64,000 nt of DNA, from NCBI GenBank assembly GCA_963826035.1, contig CAWGVZ010000024.1, positions 434,001 to 498,000 of the forward strand, given 5' to 3'. Positions within the stretch are counted from its first letter, which is position 1. Each line of letters starts with the position of its first letter. Both the position numbers and the translations under genes were made by a program. This document shows, piece after piece, positions 16,977 through 25,471 of the stretch. The notes under the pieces are model-generated. The model was not told the origin of the DNA. It was given only the letters and a program-made list of their open reading frames with translations, and did no database searches. The stretch comes from Actinophytocola sp963826035. GTDB lineage: Bacteria > Actinomycetota > Actinomycetes > Mycobacteriales > Pseudonocardiaceae.

Positions 16977-17896
16977 CCACTGAGCACTTTGAAAGCCTCT
17001 TCCACCTCGGCGAACGCCGCCTGCCACGTGTTCCTGGTCGCCGCCTGCCGAGCGCGTTCCCGCTCCACCAACCGGCCGGCCACGAAGATCTCCTCGGCGT
17101 CCGTCCTCCCCCGCAGCAGCGCCCGGACCCGCTGTTCGGCCACCACCGCGTCCTGGTGGTCGCCGAGCACGTCCTGCAGCCCGCGGGTCGCCTTGATGAG
17201 CCGGCGCACGGGCTTGCCGCCGGTCGACACGGCCAGCTCGGCCGCGTAGCGCAGGCGTTTGCCGCGGATCCGCAGCTCGTGCAGGTCCTCGTCGGTGGCG
17301 TCGGCGTCGAGTGTGGAGGCGAGCTTGTTCAGCTTGCGGAACGGACGCTCCACCACTCCGGTCAGGTCATCGCCCAACTGCTGCTTCTGCTTCTTCTTCG
17401 ACCGCGGCACGCCCCGCACGGGCGCGGTCGACGCCACCACCAGTGCCACCAGCAGCGCCGCGTACCGCCGGCCGCGCAGCGCCCGCGCCATCCGTTTCCT
17501 GGCCCGCTCGCGGTCGGCCAGGAGGGTGCCGAGCAGCCGGTCGACGGCCGCCAGCTCACGCTCGTCGAACCCGGCCGCCTGCGCGCGGAAGTACCCGAGG
17601 AGCACGTCCAGGTCCCGCACCGGCCCCAGCTCACCGCCGAGCCACTTCAGCTCGACCCGCAGTTCCTCGACGTTCGGCAGGTCGTGGACCGCGTCGTCGG
17701 CCTTCAGCGCGGCCCGCAGCCGCCGGACGGCCACCCGGATCTGGTGCACGCCCTCCGGATCGGTGTCCGCCTTCGCTGTCTCCTGGTGCTCGAGCAACGC
17801 CCGCACCTGCTCGTCCAGCCGCGCCCGCAGGTGCAGGGCGGGCGGGTCGTCGGAGGCTGCGGTCAGCGGCTCGGCCGGCAGTGCGAGGGTGGTCAC
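16973..17896 (-). CDS. CHAD domain protein
   Basis: The 307-residue protein is a CHAD domain: conserved histidines and arginines in DPEGVHQIRVAVRRLRAALKA near residue 50 and in LHELRIRGKRLRYAAELA near residue 210, with alpha-helical segments between. CHAD domains bind inorganic polyphosphate through a basic groove and often accompany polyphosphate or triphosphate enzymes. No CYTH domain is fused here. It is the first gene of a two-gene operon with the YdeI-like protein (4-bp overlap) and is adjacent to dapD. Association with polyphosphate granules is the best guess. The extra lysine-rich stretch SKKKQKQQLG in the middle is unusual. Confidence 0.9.
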   Translation of the reverse strand: MTTLALPAEPLTAASDDPPALHLRARLDEQVRALLEHQETAKADTDPEGVHQIRVAVRRLRAALKADDAVHDLPNVEELRVELKWLGGELGPVRDLDVLLGYFRAQAAGFDERELAAVDRLLGTLLADRERARKRMARALRGRRYAALLVALVVASTAPVRGVPRSKKKQKQQLGDDLTGVVERPFRKLNKLASTLDADATDEDLHELRIRGKRLRYAAELAVSTGGKPVRRLIKATRGLQDVLGDHQDAVVAEQRVRALLRGRTDAEEIFVAGRLVERERARQAATRNTWQAAFAEVEEAFKVLSG

Positions 17897-17911
17897 GCGA
17901 TCGATCGTAGG

Positions 17912-18910
17912 TCAGTCGTTGGCGTGCAGCGCAGCGTTGAGGACGACCCCGGTGCCCGTCCGCTCGACCACCTCGACCGCGCCGGTGGCCGAGTTGCGCC
18001 GGAACAGCAGTCCCGGCGAACCGGACAGCTGCCTGGCCTTGACCAACCGCCCGTCGGGCAGCGCGACCTTGGTGCCCGAGGTGACGTACAGGCCGGCCTC
18101 GACCACGCAGTCGTCGCCGAGTGAGATGCCGACGCCCGCGTTCGCGCCGATCAGGCAGCCCTTGCCGACCGAGATCGTCTCCTTGCCGCCGCCGGACAGC
18201 GTGCCCATGATCGACGCGCCGCCGCCGACGTCGGACCCGTCGCCGACCACCACCCCGGCGGAGATGCGGCCCTCGACCATCGACGCGCCGAGCGTGCCGG
18301 CGTTGAAGTTCACGAAGCCCTCGTGCATGACCGTGGTGCCGGTGGCCAGGTGGGCACCCAGCCGGACCCGGTCGGCGTCGGCGATCCGCACGCCGGCCGG
18401 CACCACGTAGTCCACCATCCGGGGGAACTTGTCGATCCCGTGGACGGTGACCGCGCCGCGGGCCCGCAGCCGCAGCCGGACGGCGGCGAACCCCTCGACC
18501 CGGCACGGGCCGTGGTTGGTCCACACGACGTTGGCGAGCACGCCGAACAGCCCGTCGAGGTTCAGCCCGTGCGGCTCGACCAGCCGGGACGACAGCAGGT
18601 GCAGCCGCAGGTAGGCGTCGTAGGCGTCGGCCGGTGGGTCGGCGAGCGAGGTGATGCCCGTGCGCACGGCCACGACCTCGACCTCGCGGTCGTTGTCGGG
18701 CCCGAGCAGCGCCGAGACCCCGGCGCCCAGCTCGTCGGCCACCTCCTGCTCGGACAGCCGCTGCGTGCCGGGGATGCGGCCGTCGTCCAACTTCGGGTGC
18801 GGGAACCAGGTGTCCAGAACCGTGCCGTCGTCCGTGACGGTCGCGAGGCCGACGCCCTGGGCGCCGGTGATTACCGGGTCGAGGTCTGCGCTGCTCACGC
18901 CTGGCAACAT
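17912..18910 (-). CDS. dapD: Tetrahydrodipicolinate N-succinyltransferase DapD
   Basis: The 332-residue enzyme transfers succinyl from succinyl-CoA to tetrahydrodipicolinate, the first step of the succinylase branch of lysine/diaminopimelate synthesis. The C-terminal half shows hexapeptide repeats of a left-handed beta-helix (ADRVRLGAHLATGTTVMHEG, FVNFNAGTLGASMVEGRI, SVGKGCLIGANAGVGISLGD), and the N-terminal part matches the actinobacterial DapD form rather than the proteobacterial one. It is a trimer in relatives. ATG 18910 is shown; GTG 18898 (VSSADLD) would be closer to the mycobacterial length of 317. dapC and dapE flank it at a few kilobases. Confidence 0.95.
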   Translation of the reverse strand: MLPGVSSADLDPVITGAQGVGLATVTDDGTVLDTWFPHPKLDDGRIPGTQRLSEQEVADELGAGVSALLGPDNDREVEVVAVRTGITSLADPPADAYDAYLRLHLLSSRLVEPHGLNLDGLFGVLANVVWTNHGPCRVEGFAAVRLRLRARGAVTVHGIDKFPRMVDYVVPAGVRIADADRVRLGAHLATGTTVMHEGFVNFNAGTLGASMVEGRISAGVVVGDGSDVGGGASIMGTLSGGGKETISVGKGCLIGANAGVGISLGDDCVVEAGLYVTSGTKVALPDGRLVKARQLSGSPGLLFRRNSATGAVEVVERTGTGVVLNAALHAND

Positions 18911-18947
18911 ACCTTCGGGCCACTCGCCCAGGTGGAGGCGGCCGCCG

Positions 18948-20489
18948 TCACCTGAAGATGACGGTGGCCGGTGATCCGGCGGCCGTGGACACCTCCGGGG
19001 TGAGGCTCAGGATCGCCAGATGACCGTCGTGCCAGGCGAGCTCGTCGTCCAGATCGTTGTTCTCGACCATGCCTCGGGCTCCGTCGCTGGCCACCGTGTC
19101 CCTCGGCGGCAGCCCGGCCAGCGGCGTCAGGCTCCCGCTCGCCGGATCGGCGGACACCACGACGCCCCGCTGGTCCTCGGTCTGGAACTGCAGGCCGACC
19201 AGCCGCCCGTTCTCGTCCACGCCCATGGGCGCGAGGCTCAGCTCCTCCCCTGGACGGGCGTGCCACAGCTCCTCGCCCGTGGTGAGGTCGAGGGCGACCA
19301 TCCCTTTCCGCCTGAAGTTCGGGTCCAGAGTGGACTGCAGGTAGAGCACGCCGTCGCCGACAAAGGCCCGGGAGCAATCGTCCAGCGACTGCTGTACCTC
19401 GCCCTTGCATGGCGACATGTACTCGGCCATTTCGGACTGCGGCACGAGGACACTGTGCTTGCCGGGATTGTCCGGCGCGTCACTGCCGGGTTCCACCTGC
19501 CACAGCTCGGACGCGCCCCTCTCCGACTTGACGACCACGACCAGCGGATCGACCGACAGCACACCGTTCAGTTGCAGTTCGGTCCGGTCCTCGGGGAACA
19601 TCCACCTCCACAGCGGCTTCTGGTCGCGGTCGAAGGCGGCCAGGTGCCGGCCCGGCAGGTTCTGCTCGTCGGATCCCAGGCAGTCCCGCCAGGACAGCAG
19701 GGTGTCACCGAAGCCGAGAAAGTCGGTGGCAAAACAGCTGCTCGGCGCGTACGGCTGCGGTTGCGAACCGTCCACAACGCTGAAGAACTGTCCGCCCCGC
19801 TTGGTGGAGACGTACACGTTGTCGCCCACGATCACCGGGACGTGCCCGGCGTTGGGAAACTGATCTCCCTGGCCCGCGCCGCCGGGCAACGGCGGGAGGT
19901 CCTTCGACCACAACGCCGTACCCGTGGTGACGTCGATGACCGTGATCCGGGTGCAGACGTCCATTTCGTCACCACCGAGCAGCACGACGAAACCATCCGC
20001 CGTCTGCTCACGGGAGGCACGGCAGTTGCCGTTACCGGGCACCGGGGCTCGCCACGCGATCGAACCGTCGGCCAGGTCGTAGGCGACCACCTCTTCCGGC
20101 ATCTCCCGCACCAGGTGCCCCTCGGTCCACCAGTGCCCGTCGAGAAACGCCCCCACCGTCATCTGGACGTCGTAGCCGACGGGCTTCCAGTCCTCGGGGT
20201 ACATCTCCTCGACCAGGAGCTCGAGCTGCTGGTCCGCCTCGGCCGCCAGGCCGGAGTCCCCGGAACCGCCGGCACTCTGGAAGTACCACACGCCTCCCGC
20301 GGCCCCGGCCACCACCAGCACGGCGACGACCACGATGGCGACGACCCGGCCCGTTCGCTTCGGCTTCGGTGGGCCCGGCGGATGGCCGGACCAGGCGGGC
20401 CCCTGCGGACCGGGGTATCCCTGTGCCGGGCCCGGGGGTCTCTGTGCCGGGCCCGGCGCACCGTGTCCGGGATATGGCTGTCCGTTCAT
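18948..20489 (-). CDS. Membrane-anchored PQQ-like beta-propeller protein
   Basis: From ATG 20489 the product is 513 residues. A Pro/Gly-rich cytoplasmic N-terminus (residues 1-45) precedes one membrane helix (VVAIVVVAVLVVAGAAGGVWYF, about 48-70), so the rest is outside the membrane. The exterior part has WD/PQQ-like blades with repeated tryptophan-docking motifs: AYDLADGSIAWRAPV, VIDVTTGTALWSKDL, AAFDRDQKPLWRW and ALDLTTGEELWHARP. The fold is typically a scaffold for assembly or ligand binding. It is the third gene of a sigma factor/anti-sigma-like operon and thus may be its target or sensor. No PQQ-dependent dehydrogenase active site is apparent. Confidence 0.8.
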   Translation of the reverse strand: MNGQPYPGHGAPGPAQRPPGPAQGYPGPQGPAWSGHPPGPPKPKRTGRVVAIVVVAVLVVAGAAGGVWYFQSAGGSGDSGLAAEADQQLELLVEEMYPEDWKPVGYDVQMTVGAFLDGHWWTEGHLVREMPEEVVAYDLADGSIAWRAPVPGNGNCRASREQTADGFVVLLGGDEMDVCTRITVIDVTTGTALWSKDLPPLPGGAGQGDQFPNAGHVPVIVGDNVYVSTKRGGQFFSVVDGSQPQPYAPSSCFATDFLGFGDTLLSWRDCLGSDEQNLPGRHLAAFDRDQKPLWRWMFPEDRTELQLNGVLSVDPLVVVVKSERGASELWQVEPGSDAPDNPGKHSVLVPQSEMAEYMSPCKGEVQQSLDDCSRAFVGDGVLYLQSTLDPNFRRKGMVALDLTTGEELWHARPGEELSLAPMGVDENGRLVGLQFQTEDQRGVVVSADPASGSLTPLAGLPPRDTVASDGARGMVENNDLDDELAWHDGHLAILSLTPEVSTAAGSPATVIFR

Positions 20490-20563
20490 GCGCCGCCGCC
20501 TTGGTCCGCTGTGGTCGTCGAGGGTCGCGGTCAGGATGGCAACGGCACTCTCCTCGAACTCTC

Positions 20564-21463
20564 CTAGTCCAGGCGGAAGCGGGCGTCGGTGACCAGCTCG
20601 GCCAGCTGCTGGGCGGTGAACGGCACCATGTTCAGCGGCGGCTGCCCCGAGCCCATGAACTCGTTGTCCTGCGCGACGTACACCACGGTGCCGTCCGGGT
20701 GGCGGAAGCCGACCCACTGGTCGAACGCGGACTCCGGGTCCGTGTCGGTCACCACCCCGAGGGTCGTGCCGGCCACGGTGACCTCCTCGCAGGTGCCGCC
20801 GCCCAGGTTCCACAGTGTCCTGGACAGCTCGCATCCTTCGCCGGCGATGCCGTTCGCCGCCGTGTGCACCTCGGCGAACACCGTGCCGAGTCCTCCGTCC
20901 GCGGACACCGGGACGAACGCCAGGTACTCCCACACCTCGGTTCCCCCGATCGTGTCGGCGTACTGCGCCTGGTGGGAACGCAGCGGCGTGCCGGGTTCGT
21001 AGTCCGGCCCGGTGTACTCGAGATCATCCGGGGTCTCGAACCCGGACGGAGCCGCGGCGGTCAGCTCGTCGAGCAGCGTCGCGCCCTGGTCGAACTCGGC
21101 GCCGGCGGTGGCCGTGCGGTCGGTCTGCCCGTTCGGCCACTGGGTCTTGGTCCCGCTCGCCGGCGAGGTCTCGGTCCCCGAGATCGGCGGCGCGTCGGCT
21201 TTCGTGGAGGCGTCGCCCGGGCCGGCGCCGTTCGGGGGGGCACCCACCTCCGCCCCTCGGTCATCGCCGCTGGGCGCGAGCACCATGGCACCCGCCACGA
21301 CGGCCATCACGGCGGCCGCGCTGCCCGCACTCGCCCAGGTCGCCTGCCGGCGTCGGTTCGCCCGCTTCGCCAGGTCCAGCACCGGGGCCTCGTTCATCGG
21401 CGGCGGCGGCGCGGCGACCGTCATGGTGTCGTGCAGCGCCTGTCGGAACTCGTGTTCGTTCAT
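20564..21463 (-). CDS. Probable anti-sigma-like single-pass membrane protein
   Basis: The 299-residue protein has a short cytoplasmic N-terminus (MNEHEFRQALHDTMTVAAPP onward), a basic stretch AKRANRRRQ, one membrane helix (ASAGSAAAVMAVVAGAMVLAP, about 45-65) and a large extracellular domain rich in Asp, Glu and Thr. It begins 9 bp after the SigE-family sigma gene stop. That layout fits a regulator that holds the sigma factor at the membrane until an outside signal arrives, as for many SigE-family operons, but there is no recognisable zinc anti-sigma motif (HxxxCxxC), so the function is inferred from position and topology only. Confidence 0.65.
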   Translation of the reverse strand: MNEHEFRQALHDTMTVAAPPPPMNEAPVLDLAKRANRRRQATWASAGSAAAVMAVVAGAMVLAPSGDDRGAEVGAPPNGAGPGDASTKADAPPISGTETSPASGTKTQWPNGQTDRTATAGAEFDQGATLLDELTAAAPSGFETPDDLEYTGPDYEPGTPLRSHQAQYADTIGGTEVWEYLAFVPVSADGGLGTVFAEVHTAANGIAGEGCELSRTLWNLGGGTCEEVTVAGTTLGVVTDTDPESAFDQWVGFRHPDGTVVYVAQDNEFMGSGQPPLNMVPFTAQQLAELVTDARFRLD

Positions 21464-21472
21464 GGCCTTCTC

Positions 21473-21967
21473 CTAGGACGTGATGGTGGTGGGGACGAGG
21501 TCACGCAACGCGTCCAGGCCGCGGGACGTCTGGCTCTTGACGGTGCCGATCGAGCAGCCCATGGCCTTGGCCGTGTCGTCGACGGACAGGTCCTCCCAGA
21601 AGCGCAGGACCAGCGCGGCGCGTTGCCGGGGCGGCACGCCGGCCAGCGCGTGCAGCAGCACCAGCCGGTCCTCCGTGCTGCCCGCGGACGGCGCGACCCG
21701 CTCCATCTGCTCGGCCGTGACCTTCTCGCGGAAGAAGAAGCCGCGCCTGGCCTCGTCCAGGAAGGTGCGCACCAGGATCTGCCGGGTGTAGACGTCCATG
21801 GCGTGCCGCGCGTCGATCCGGTTCCAGGCCCGGTAGAGCTTCACGAAGGTGGTCTGCACCAGGTCTTCCGCCCGGTGCCAGTCCCCGCACAACAGGAACG
21901 CGGTGCCGCGCATGGCGTTGGACCGGCTGGCGAAGTAGTCGGTGAAGCCTTGGTCACGTTCATTCAT
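21473..21967 (-). CDS. SigE-family (extracytoplasmic function) RNA polymerase sigma factor
   Basis: The 164-residue protein has sigma region 2 (FTDYFASRSNAMRGTAFLLCGDWHRAEDLVQTTFVKLYRAWNRI) and region 4 (VLLHALAGVPPRQRAALVLRFWEDLSVDDTAKAMGCSIGTVKSQTSRGLDALR) with the linker between, and no other domain. This matches the actinobacterial SigE family (often named SigE50 or ECF of the TIGR02983 type). It directs RNA polymerase to stress-response promoters. The anti-sigma-like membrane protein and the beta-propeller protein follow in the same direction, forming a likely autoregulated operon. The cognate promoter was not identified from the sequence. Confidence 0.92.
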   Translation of the reverse strand: MNERDQGFTDYFASRSNAMRGTAFLLCGDWHRAEDLVQTTFVKLYRAWNRIDARHAMDVYTRQILVRTFLDEARRGFFFREKVTAEQMERVAPSAGSTEDRLVLLHALAGVPPRQRAALVLRFWEDLSVDDTAKAMGCSIGTVKSQTSRGLDALRDLVPTTITS

Positions 21968-22055
21968 CGAACCCTCCCGTGCGTTCCTGGACGCTGCTAG
22001 TCACGCTCGGTGCCACGGCCGAGGTTGCACGATCGGGCAGGTAGCGTGGCCGATC

Positions 22056-23117
22056 GTGATCCCGGAGCTGAACCTGGCGGGCGACCCCGTCGAGCTGACC
22101 GCCGCGCTCGTGAACATCCAGAGCGTGTCAGGTGCGGAAGCTGCGCTGGCCGCGTCCGTGGAGGCGGCGCTGCGCGCGCTGTCCCACCTCGAGGTGATCC
22201 GGTCGGGGAACACCGTGCTCGCCCGCACGAACCTCGGCCGGCAGCGGCGGGTGGTGCTGGCCGGGCACCTGGACACCGTGCCGGTGAACGACAACCTGCC
22301 GCTGCGCCGCACGGAGGAACACCTGCACGGCCTCGGCACGGTCGACATGAAGGGCGGCGACGCGGTGATGCTGCACGTGGCCGCCACGGTCACCGAGCCG
22401 CGCCACGACCTGACGTTCGTGTTCTACGACTGCGAGGAGATCGAGGCGGCCCGCAACGGCCTCGGCCGGATCGAGCGGGAGCTGCCGGCGTGGCTGGCCG
22501 GTGACCTGGCGATCGTGTGCGAGCCGTCGAACGCCGTGGTGGAGGCCGGTTGCCAGGGCACCATCCGGGTGGAGCTGCGGACCACCGGGCGGCGCGCCCA
22601 CACGGCCCGCGGGTGGATGGGCGAGAACGCCGTCCACGCGCTCGGCGACGCGCTGCGCAGGCTGACCGACTACCAGGCACGCGAGGTGGACATCGACGGC
22701 TGCCGGTACCGCGAGGGTCTGCAGGCCGTGCGGGTGGCGGGCGGGGTGAGCGGCAACGTGGTGCCGGACTCGGCCGTGCTGACCGTGAACCACCGGTTCG
22801 CCCCGGACCGCTCACTCGCCGACGCGGAGGCACACCTGCGGAAAGTCTTCGCGGGCTACGACCTGACGGTGACCGACGGCGCGCCGGGCGCCTTGCCCGG
22901 GCTGTCCGCGCCCGCGGCCACCGAGCTGGTGGCGGCGGCCGGCGGCACGCCCGTGGCGAAGCTCGGCTGGACCGACGTCGCCCGCTTCGCCGCACTCGGC
23001 ATGCCGGCCGTCAACTTCGGGCCAGGTGACCCCACGCTCGCCCACACCCAGCAGGAGTACGTGCCGATCGCGGAGATCCGCCGCTGCGCCGAGGTCCTCA
23101 CCACGTTCCTCAGCTAG
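22056..23117 (+). CDS. dapE: Succinyl-diaminopimelate desuccinylase DapE
   Basis: The 353-residue M20-family metallohydrolase removes succinate from N-succinyl-LL-diaminopimelate, the step after DapC. Zinc and catalytic residues are in GHLDTVP (about 69-75), GTVDMKGGDA (metal-bridging Asp), YDCEEIEA (catalytic Glu) and a final HTQQEYV histidine. The dimerisation domain is at about 165-280. I start at GTG 22056; no better in-frame start with a clear ribosome site is seen. It diverges from the sigma factor gene. The stop codon lies just before a class A repeat shared with the convergent SecA/ClpP-like gene. Position matches M. tuberculosis Rv1202. Confidence 0.94.
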   Translation: MIPELNLAGDPVELTAALVNIQSVSGAEAALAASVEAALRALSHLEVIRSGNTVLARTNLGRQRRVVLAGHLDTVPVNDNLPLRRTEEHLHGLGTVDMKGGDAVMLHVAATVTEPRHDLTFVFYDCEEIEAARNGLGRIERELPAWLAGDLAIVCEPSNAVVEAGCQGTIRVELRTTGRRAHTARGWMGENAVHALGDALRRLTDYQAREVDIDGCRYREGLQAVRVAGGVSGNVVPDSAVLTVNHRFAPDRSLADAEAHLRKVFAGYDLTVTDGAPGALPGLSAPAATELVAAAGGTPVAKLGWTDVARFAALGMPAVNFGPGDPTLAHTQQEYVPIAEIRRCAEVLTTFLS

Positions 23118-23129
23118 CGCCGGTACCTC

Positions 23130-23190
23130 GATGCGGGGAGGCGTCGTTCCCTGCGGTCAACGCGGTGAACGCGTCGTTCCCTGCGGGCCA
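23130..23190. repeat. Class A intergenic repeat, copy 4
   Basis: Two copies of GCGTCGTTCCCTGCGG lie 30 bp apart with a GGTCAACGCGG centre. The element lies between dapE and the convergent SecA/ClpP-like gene. It encodes the last residues (QGTTRSPR) and the TGA stop of the latter at 23157-23159. Confidence 0.8.
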
Positions 23191-24866
23191 GGCCGGTCCA
23201 CCACCCGATCCACCAACCCGTACTTGAGTGCCTCGGCGGCCGTGAACCAACGCTGCCGCTCAGCGTCCCGCCACACCTGCTCAACCGGTCGGCCCGAGGC
23301 ACGAGCGGTCAACTCGGCGATCTCCCGAGTCCACTTGGCGAGCATCTCGCGCTGCAGCTGGTCCGGGTTCGACGGACCGGACGGCAGCCGCAACAGCACC
23401 CGCGCGTCGACCAGCGCATGGCGTTTGCCCGGTGCGCCGCCGGTCAGCAGCACCTGCGCGGAGCCGGCGGCCACCCCCATCACCCAGGTGGCCACGTCCG
23501 GCTCGATGTGGGTCATGGTGTCGAGGATGGCCATGGTGGCGGATACCGAGCCGCCGTTCGAGTTGAGGTAGAACGTGATGTCGGCGTCCGGGTCCTCCGC
23601 CGCCAGGAGCAGCAGCTGCGCCGTGAGCTGGTTGGCCGTCTCGTCGTCGATGTCGGTGCCCAGGTAGATCACCCGCTCCCGGACGTCCGGGGGATCACCC
23701 AGCCGGATCACCCGCCGATAGGGCGTGAGCAGCTCCGGTGCCACCTTTCCGGCGTCCACGAGGATCGCCAGCCCGCCCCGGCGCTGCGGGTTTCGCGCCC
23801 GCGCCGCGGCGAACTGGTCGGGGGCGCCGAGCACGACATCCGCACGGTAGTCGGGCAGCCGGCCGACGCTCACGCCCAGCTCGGCGAACACCGGCTTGAA
23901 CACCGCGTGGACATGCACCGCCTCGACGTCATCCGGCACCAGCACGTGCACCGCCCGGTCGCCGGACCTGGTCGCAAACAGCGCCGCCACCAACACCAAC
24001 GCGATGGCCCGGTCCCTGCCGGTCAGTCCGGTCAGCGCGCTCGGGTCGCCGTCGCACGCGGCGAACGCGGCCAGCGGCAACCGGTCGTCGACCGCCACAC
24101 CCAGCACGCGGCCGACCGCCGCGACGCAGACCCCGAACACCTCGGTCCGCACGTACTGGTCGAAGCCATCCGGCCGCGGATGCTGGGCGGCGGAAGCGAA
24201 GCCGACCTCGGCGATCCCACACGCCAGATGGCCGCCCGCCATGAGCGACAGCACCTGGTCCGGCGTGACCCCGTCCGCGGGATCCAGCAACTGGGTCACG
24301 CCGACGATCAGGCTGGCGCGCTCGTTGAGCGCCCCGACGACCGCCGGACCCACTGCGCTCGACCACGAGAAGTCCTTGTCGCCGATCGTGATGGCGACCC
24401 GCAGCCGGTTCGCCTCGAGGATGGCCGTCAGCTCCTCCACGACCTCCGTCTGGACGGGGTTGTCCGTGTAGTCGCTCAGCCCGGCGGCCACGAACACGTC
24501 CAGCCCGGCCACCCGCCAGCCCGTGCCGGTCCACCGCAGCGCCAACACCTCGTACGACGGGTTCACCAGGAAGATCGGCAGGCCGCGCGGTTCGAGGAGC
24601 AACGTGACCGCCCGCCAGGTGACCGGCGGTCCCCCGGACGGCGGCGCGGGCGAATCGAACCACTGCGGCGCACGGCAGTACCGGTGATGCAGCGATGCCG
24701 TGGCGAGGTCGCCGTCGCGGTGGACCACGAGCGCGGGGACGTCACGGTCGAACGGGCGACCGCAGGTCTGGCAGTCGACCGCCCGCAACCGGGTCCGCAC
24801 CTGGTCGAGCAGGGACCTGCCCAGCCGGGCGCGGGTGGCCGGGTCGACCTTCAGCTTGCGCATCAC
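23157..24866 (-). CDS. SecA-like and ClpP-like fused pseudo-enzyme with a zinc-finger N-terminus
   Basis: The 569-residue protein has three parts. (1) Residues 30-65 hold CQTCGRPF (C32, C35) and HHRYC (H60, H61, C64), a likely zinc finger. (2) Residues 238-372 read like the SecA nucleotide-binding region: EVFGVCVAAVGRVLGVAVDD, then LTGRDRAIALVLVAALFATR, then DRAVHVLVPDDVEAVHV, where SecA has a GEGKT P-loop and VHVVTVNDYLA. Here the P-loop Lys-Thr is Arg286-Ala287. (3) Residues 398-557 follow ClpP closely, but the catalytic Ser, His and Asp align with Gly468, Arg493 and Gln538. Both enzyme modules therefore look inactive. The role is unknown; substrate or partner binding is plausible. The C-terminal residues come from a class A repeat. 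Confidence 0.8.
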   Translation of the reverse strand: MMRKLKVDPATRARLGRSLLDQVRTRLRAVDCQTCGRPFDRDVPALVVHRDGDLATASLHHRYCRAPQWFDSPAPPSGGPPVTWRAVTLLLEPRGLPIFLVNPSYEVLALRWTGTGWRVAGLDVFVAAGLSDYTDNPVQTEVVEELTAILEANRLRVAITIGDKDFSWSSAVGPAVVGALNERASLIVGVTQLLDPADGVTPDQVLSLMAGGHLACGIAEVGFASAAQHPRPDGFDQYVRTEVFGVCVAAVGRVLGVAVDDRLPLAAFAACDGDPSALTGLTGRDRAIALVLVAALFATRSGDRAVHVLVPDDVEAVHVHAVFKPVFAELGVSVGRLPDYRADVVLGAPDQFAAARARNPQRRGGLAILVDAGKVAPELLTPYRRVIRLGDPPDVRERVIYLGTDIDDETANQLTAQLLLLAAEDPDADITFYLNSNGGSVSATMAILDTMTHIEPDVATWVMGVAAGSAQVLLTGGAPGKRHALVDARVLLRLPSGPSNPDQLQREMLAKWTREIAELTARASGRPVEQVWRDAERQRWFTAAEALKYGLVDRVVDRPGPQGTTRSPR

Positions 24867-24934
24867 ACACCGACGTTAGTGAGTGGCCGTCGAGTGCTCG
24901 TCGAGCTGGACCGAACGGCGGCAACGCGCTCGGG

Positions 24935-25417
24935 TCACGACTCCTCCGGATAGCGCAGGTCACCCGCCCGCCCGCCGTGCAGGCCGGCCAGCGCCACCGC
25001 CGCCAGCAGCGCGAGCCACCGGCCGGGCGCGGTGTCCGCGTCCTCCGGTACACCGACGAACAGGGTCCCGGCCGCGGTCACCAGACCGAGCACCACGAAC
25101 GTGATGTGCACCGGCCTGGTCGACGGTCCGCCCACGAACGCGAGAGCCGAGCCCACTCCGAGGATGAACACCAGCGCCAGCGTCACCAGCGCGAACCAGC
25201 CGCCATCGGACACCAGGCCCCACAGCGTGTACGTCTCGTCGTAGTCCGTGTCGACCGCCCAGGTGACGGCCGTCAGCACGAGCAGACAGCCGGCCAGCAT
25301 CACGGCCAGCGCGGACACCCGGTTCTCGAAGAGACTGTGCGGCCCACGGGCTTCGAGCTTCGCGATCCTGGCGCGCAGCGCACGCAGCTCGGCGTGCATC
25401 TTGTCGGGTTCTGTCAC
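24935..25417 (-). CDS. Integral membrane protein with N-terminal coiled coil
   Basis: From GTG 25417 the product is 160 residues. Residues 8-23 (AELRALRARIAKLEAR) form a short coiled coil, followed by four hydrophobic helices: VSALAVMLAGCLLVLTAVTW, WFALVTLALVFILGVGSALAF, VHITFVVLGLVTAAGTLFVG and WLALLAAVALAGLHGG. The loop DTDYDETYTLWGLVSDGG is conserved-looking. No enzymatic motif is present. It diverges from the LOG-family gene across 54 bp, so they may share regulation. I do not recognise the family, and a role in membrane organisation is only a guess from the coiled coil. Confidence 0.75.
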   Translation of the reverse strand: MTEPDKMHAELRALRARIAKLEARGPHSLFENRVSALAVMLAGCLLVLTAVTWAVDTDYDETYTLWGLVSDGGWFALVTLALVFILGVGSALAFVGGPSTRPVHITFVVLGLVTAAGTLFVGVPEDADTAPGRWLALLAAVALAGLHGGRAGDLRYPEES

Positions 25418-25471
25418 AGTGTTCAGACGGACGACCCGCACACGTGGTTCCCCGGCTCTAGACTCGCGCGG

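Noticed and set aside
18948..20933. 661-residue version of the beta-propeller protein
   Set aside because: The first 148 residues are antisense-like and lie over the anti-sigma-like gene; the Met at 20489 gives a normal topology.
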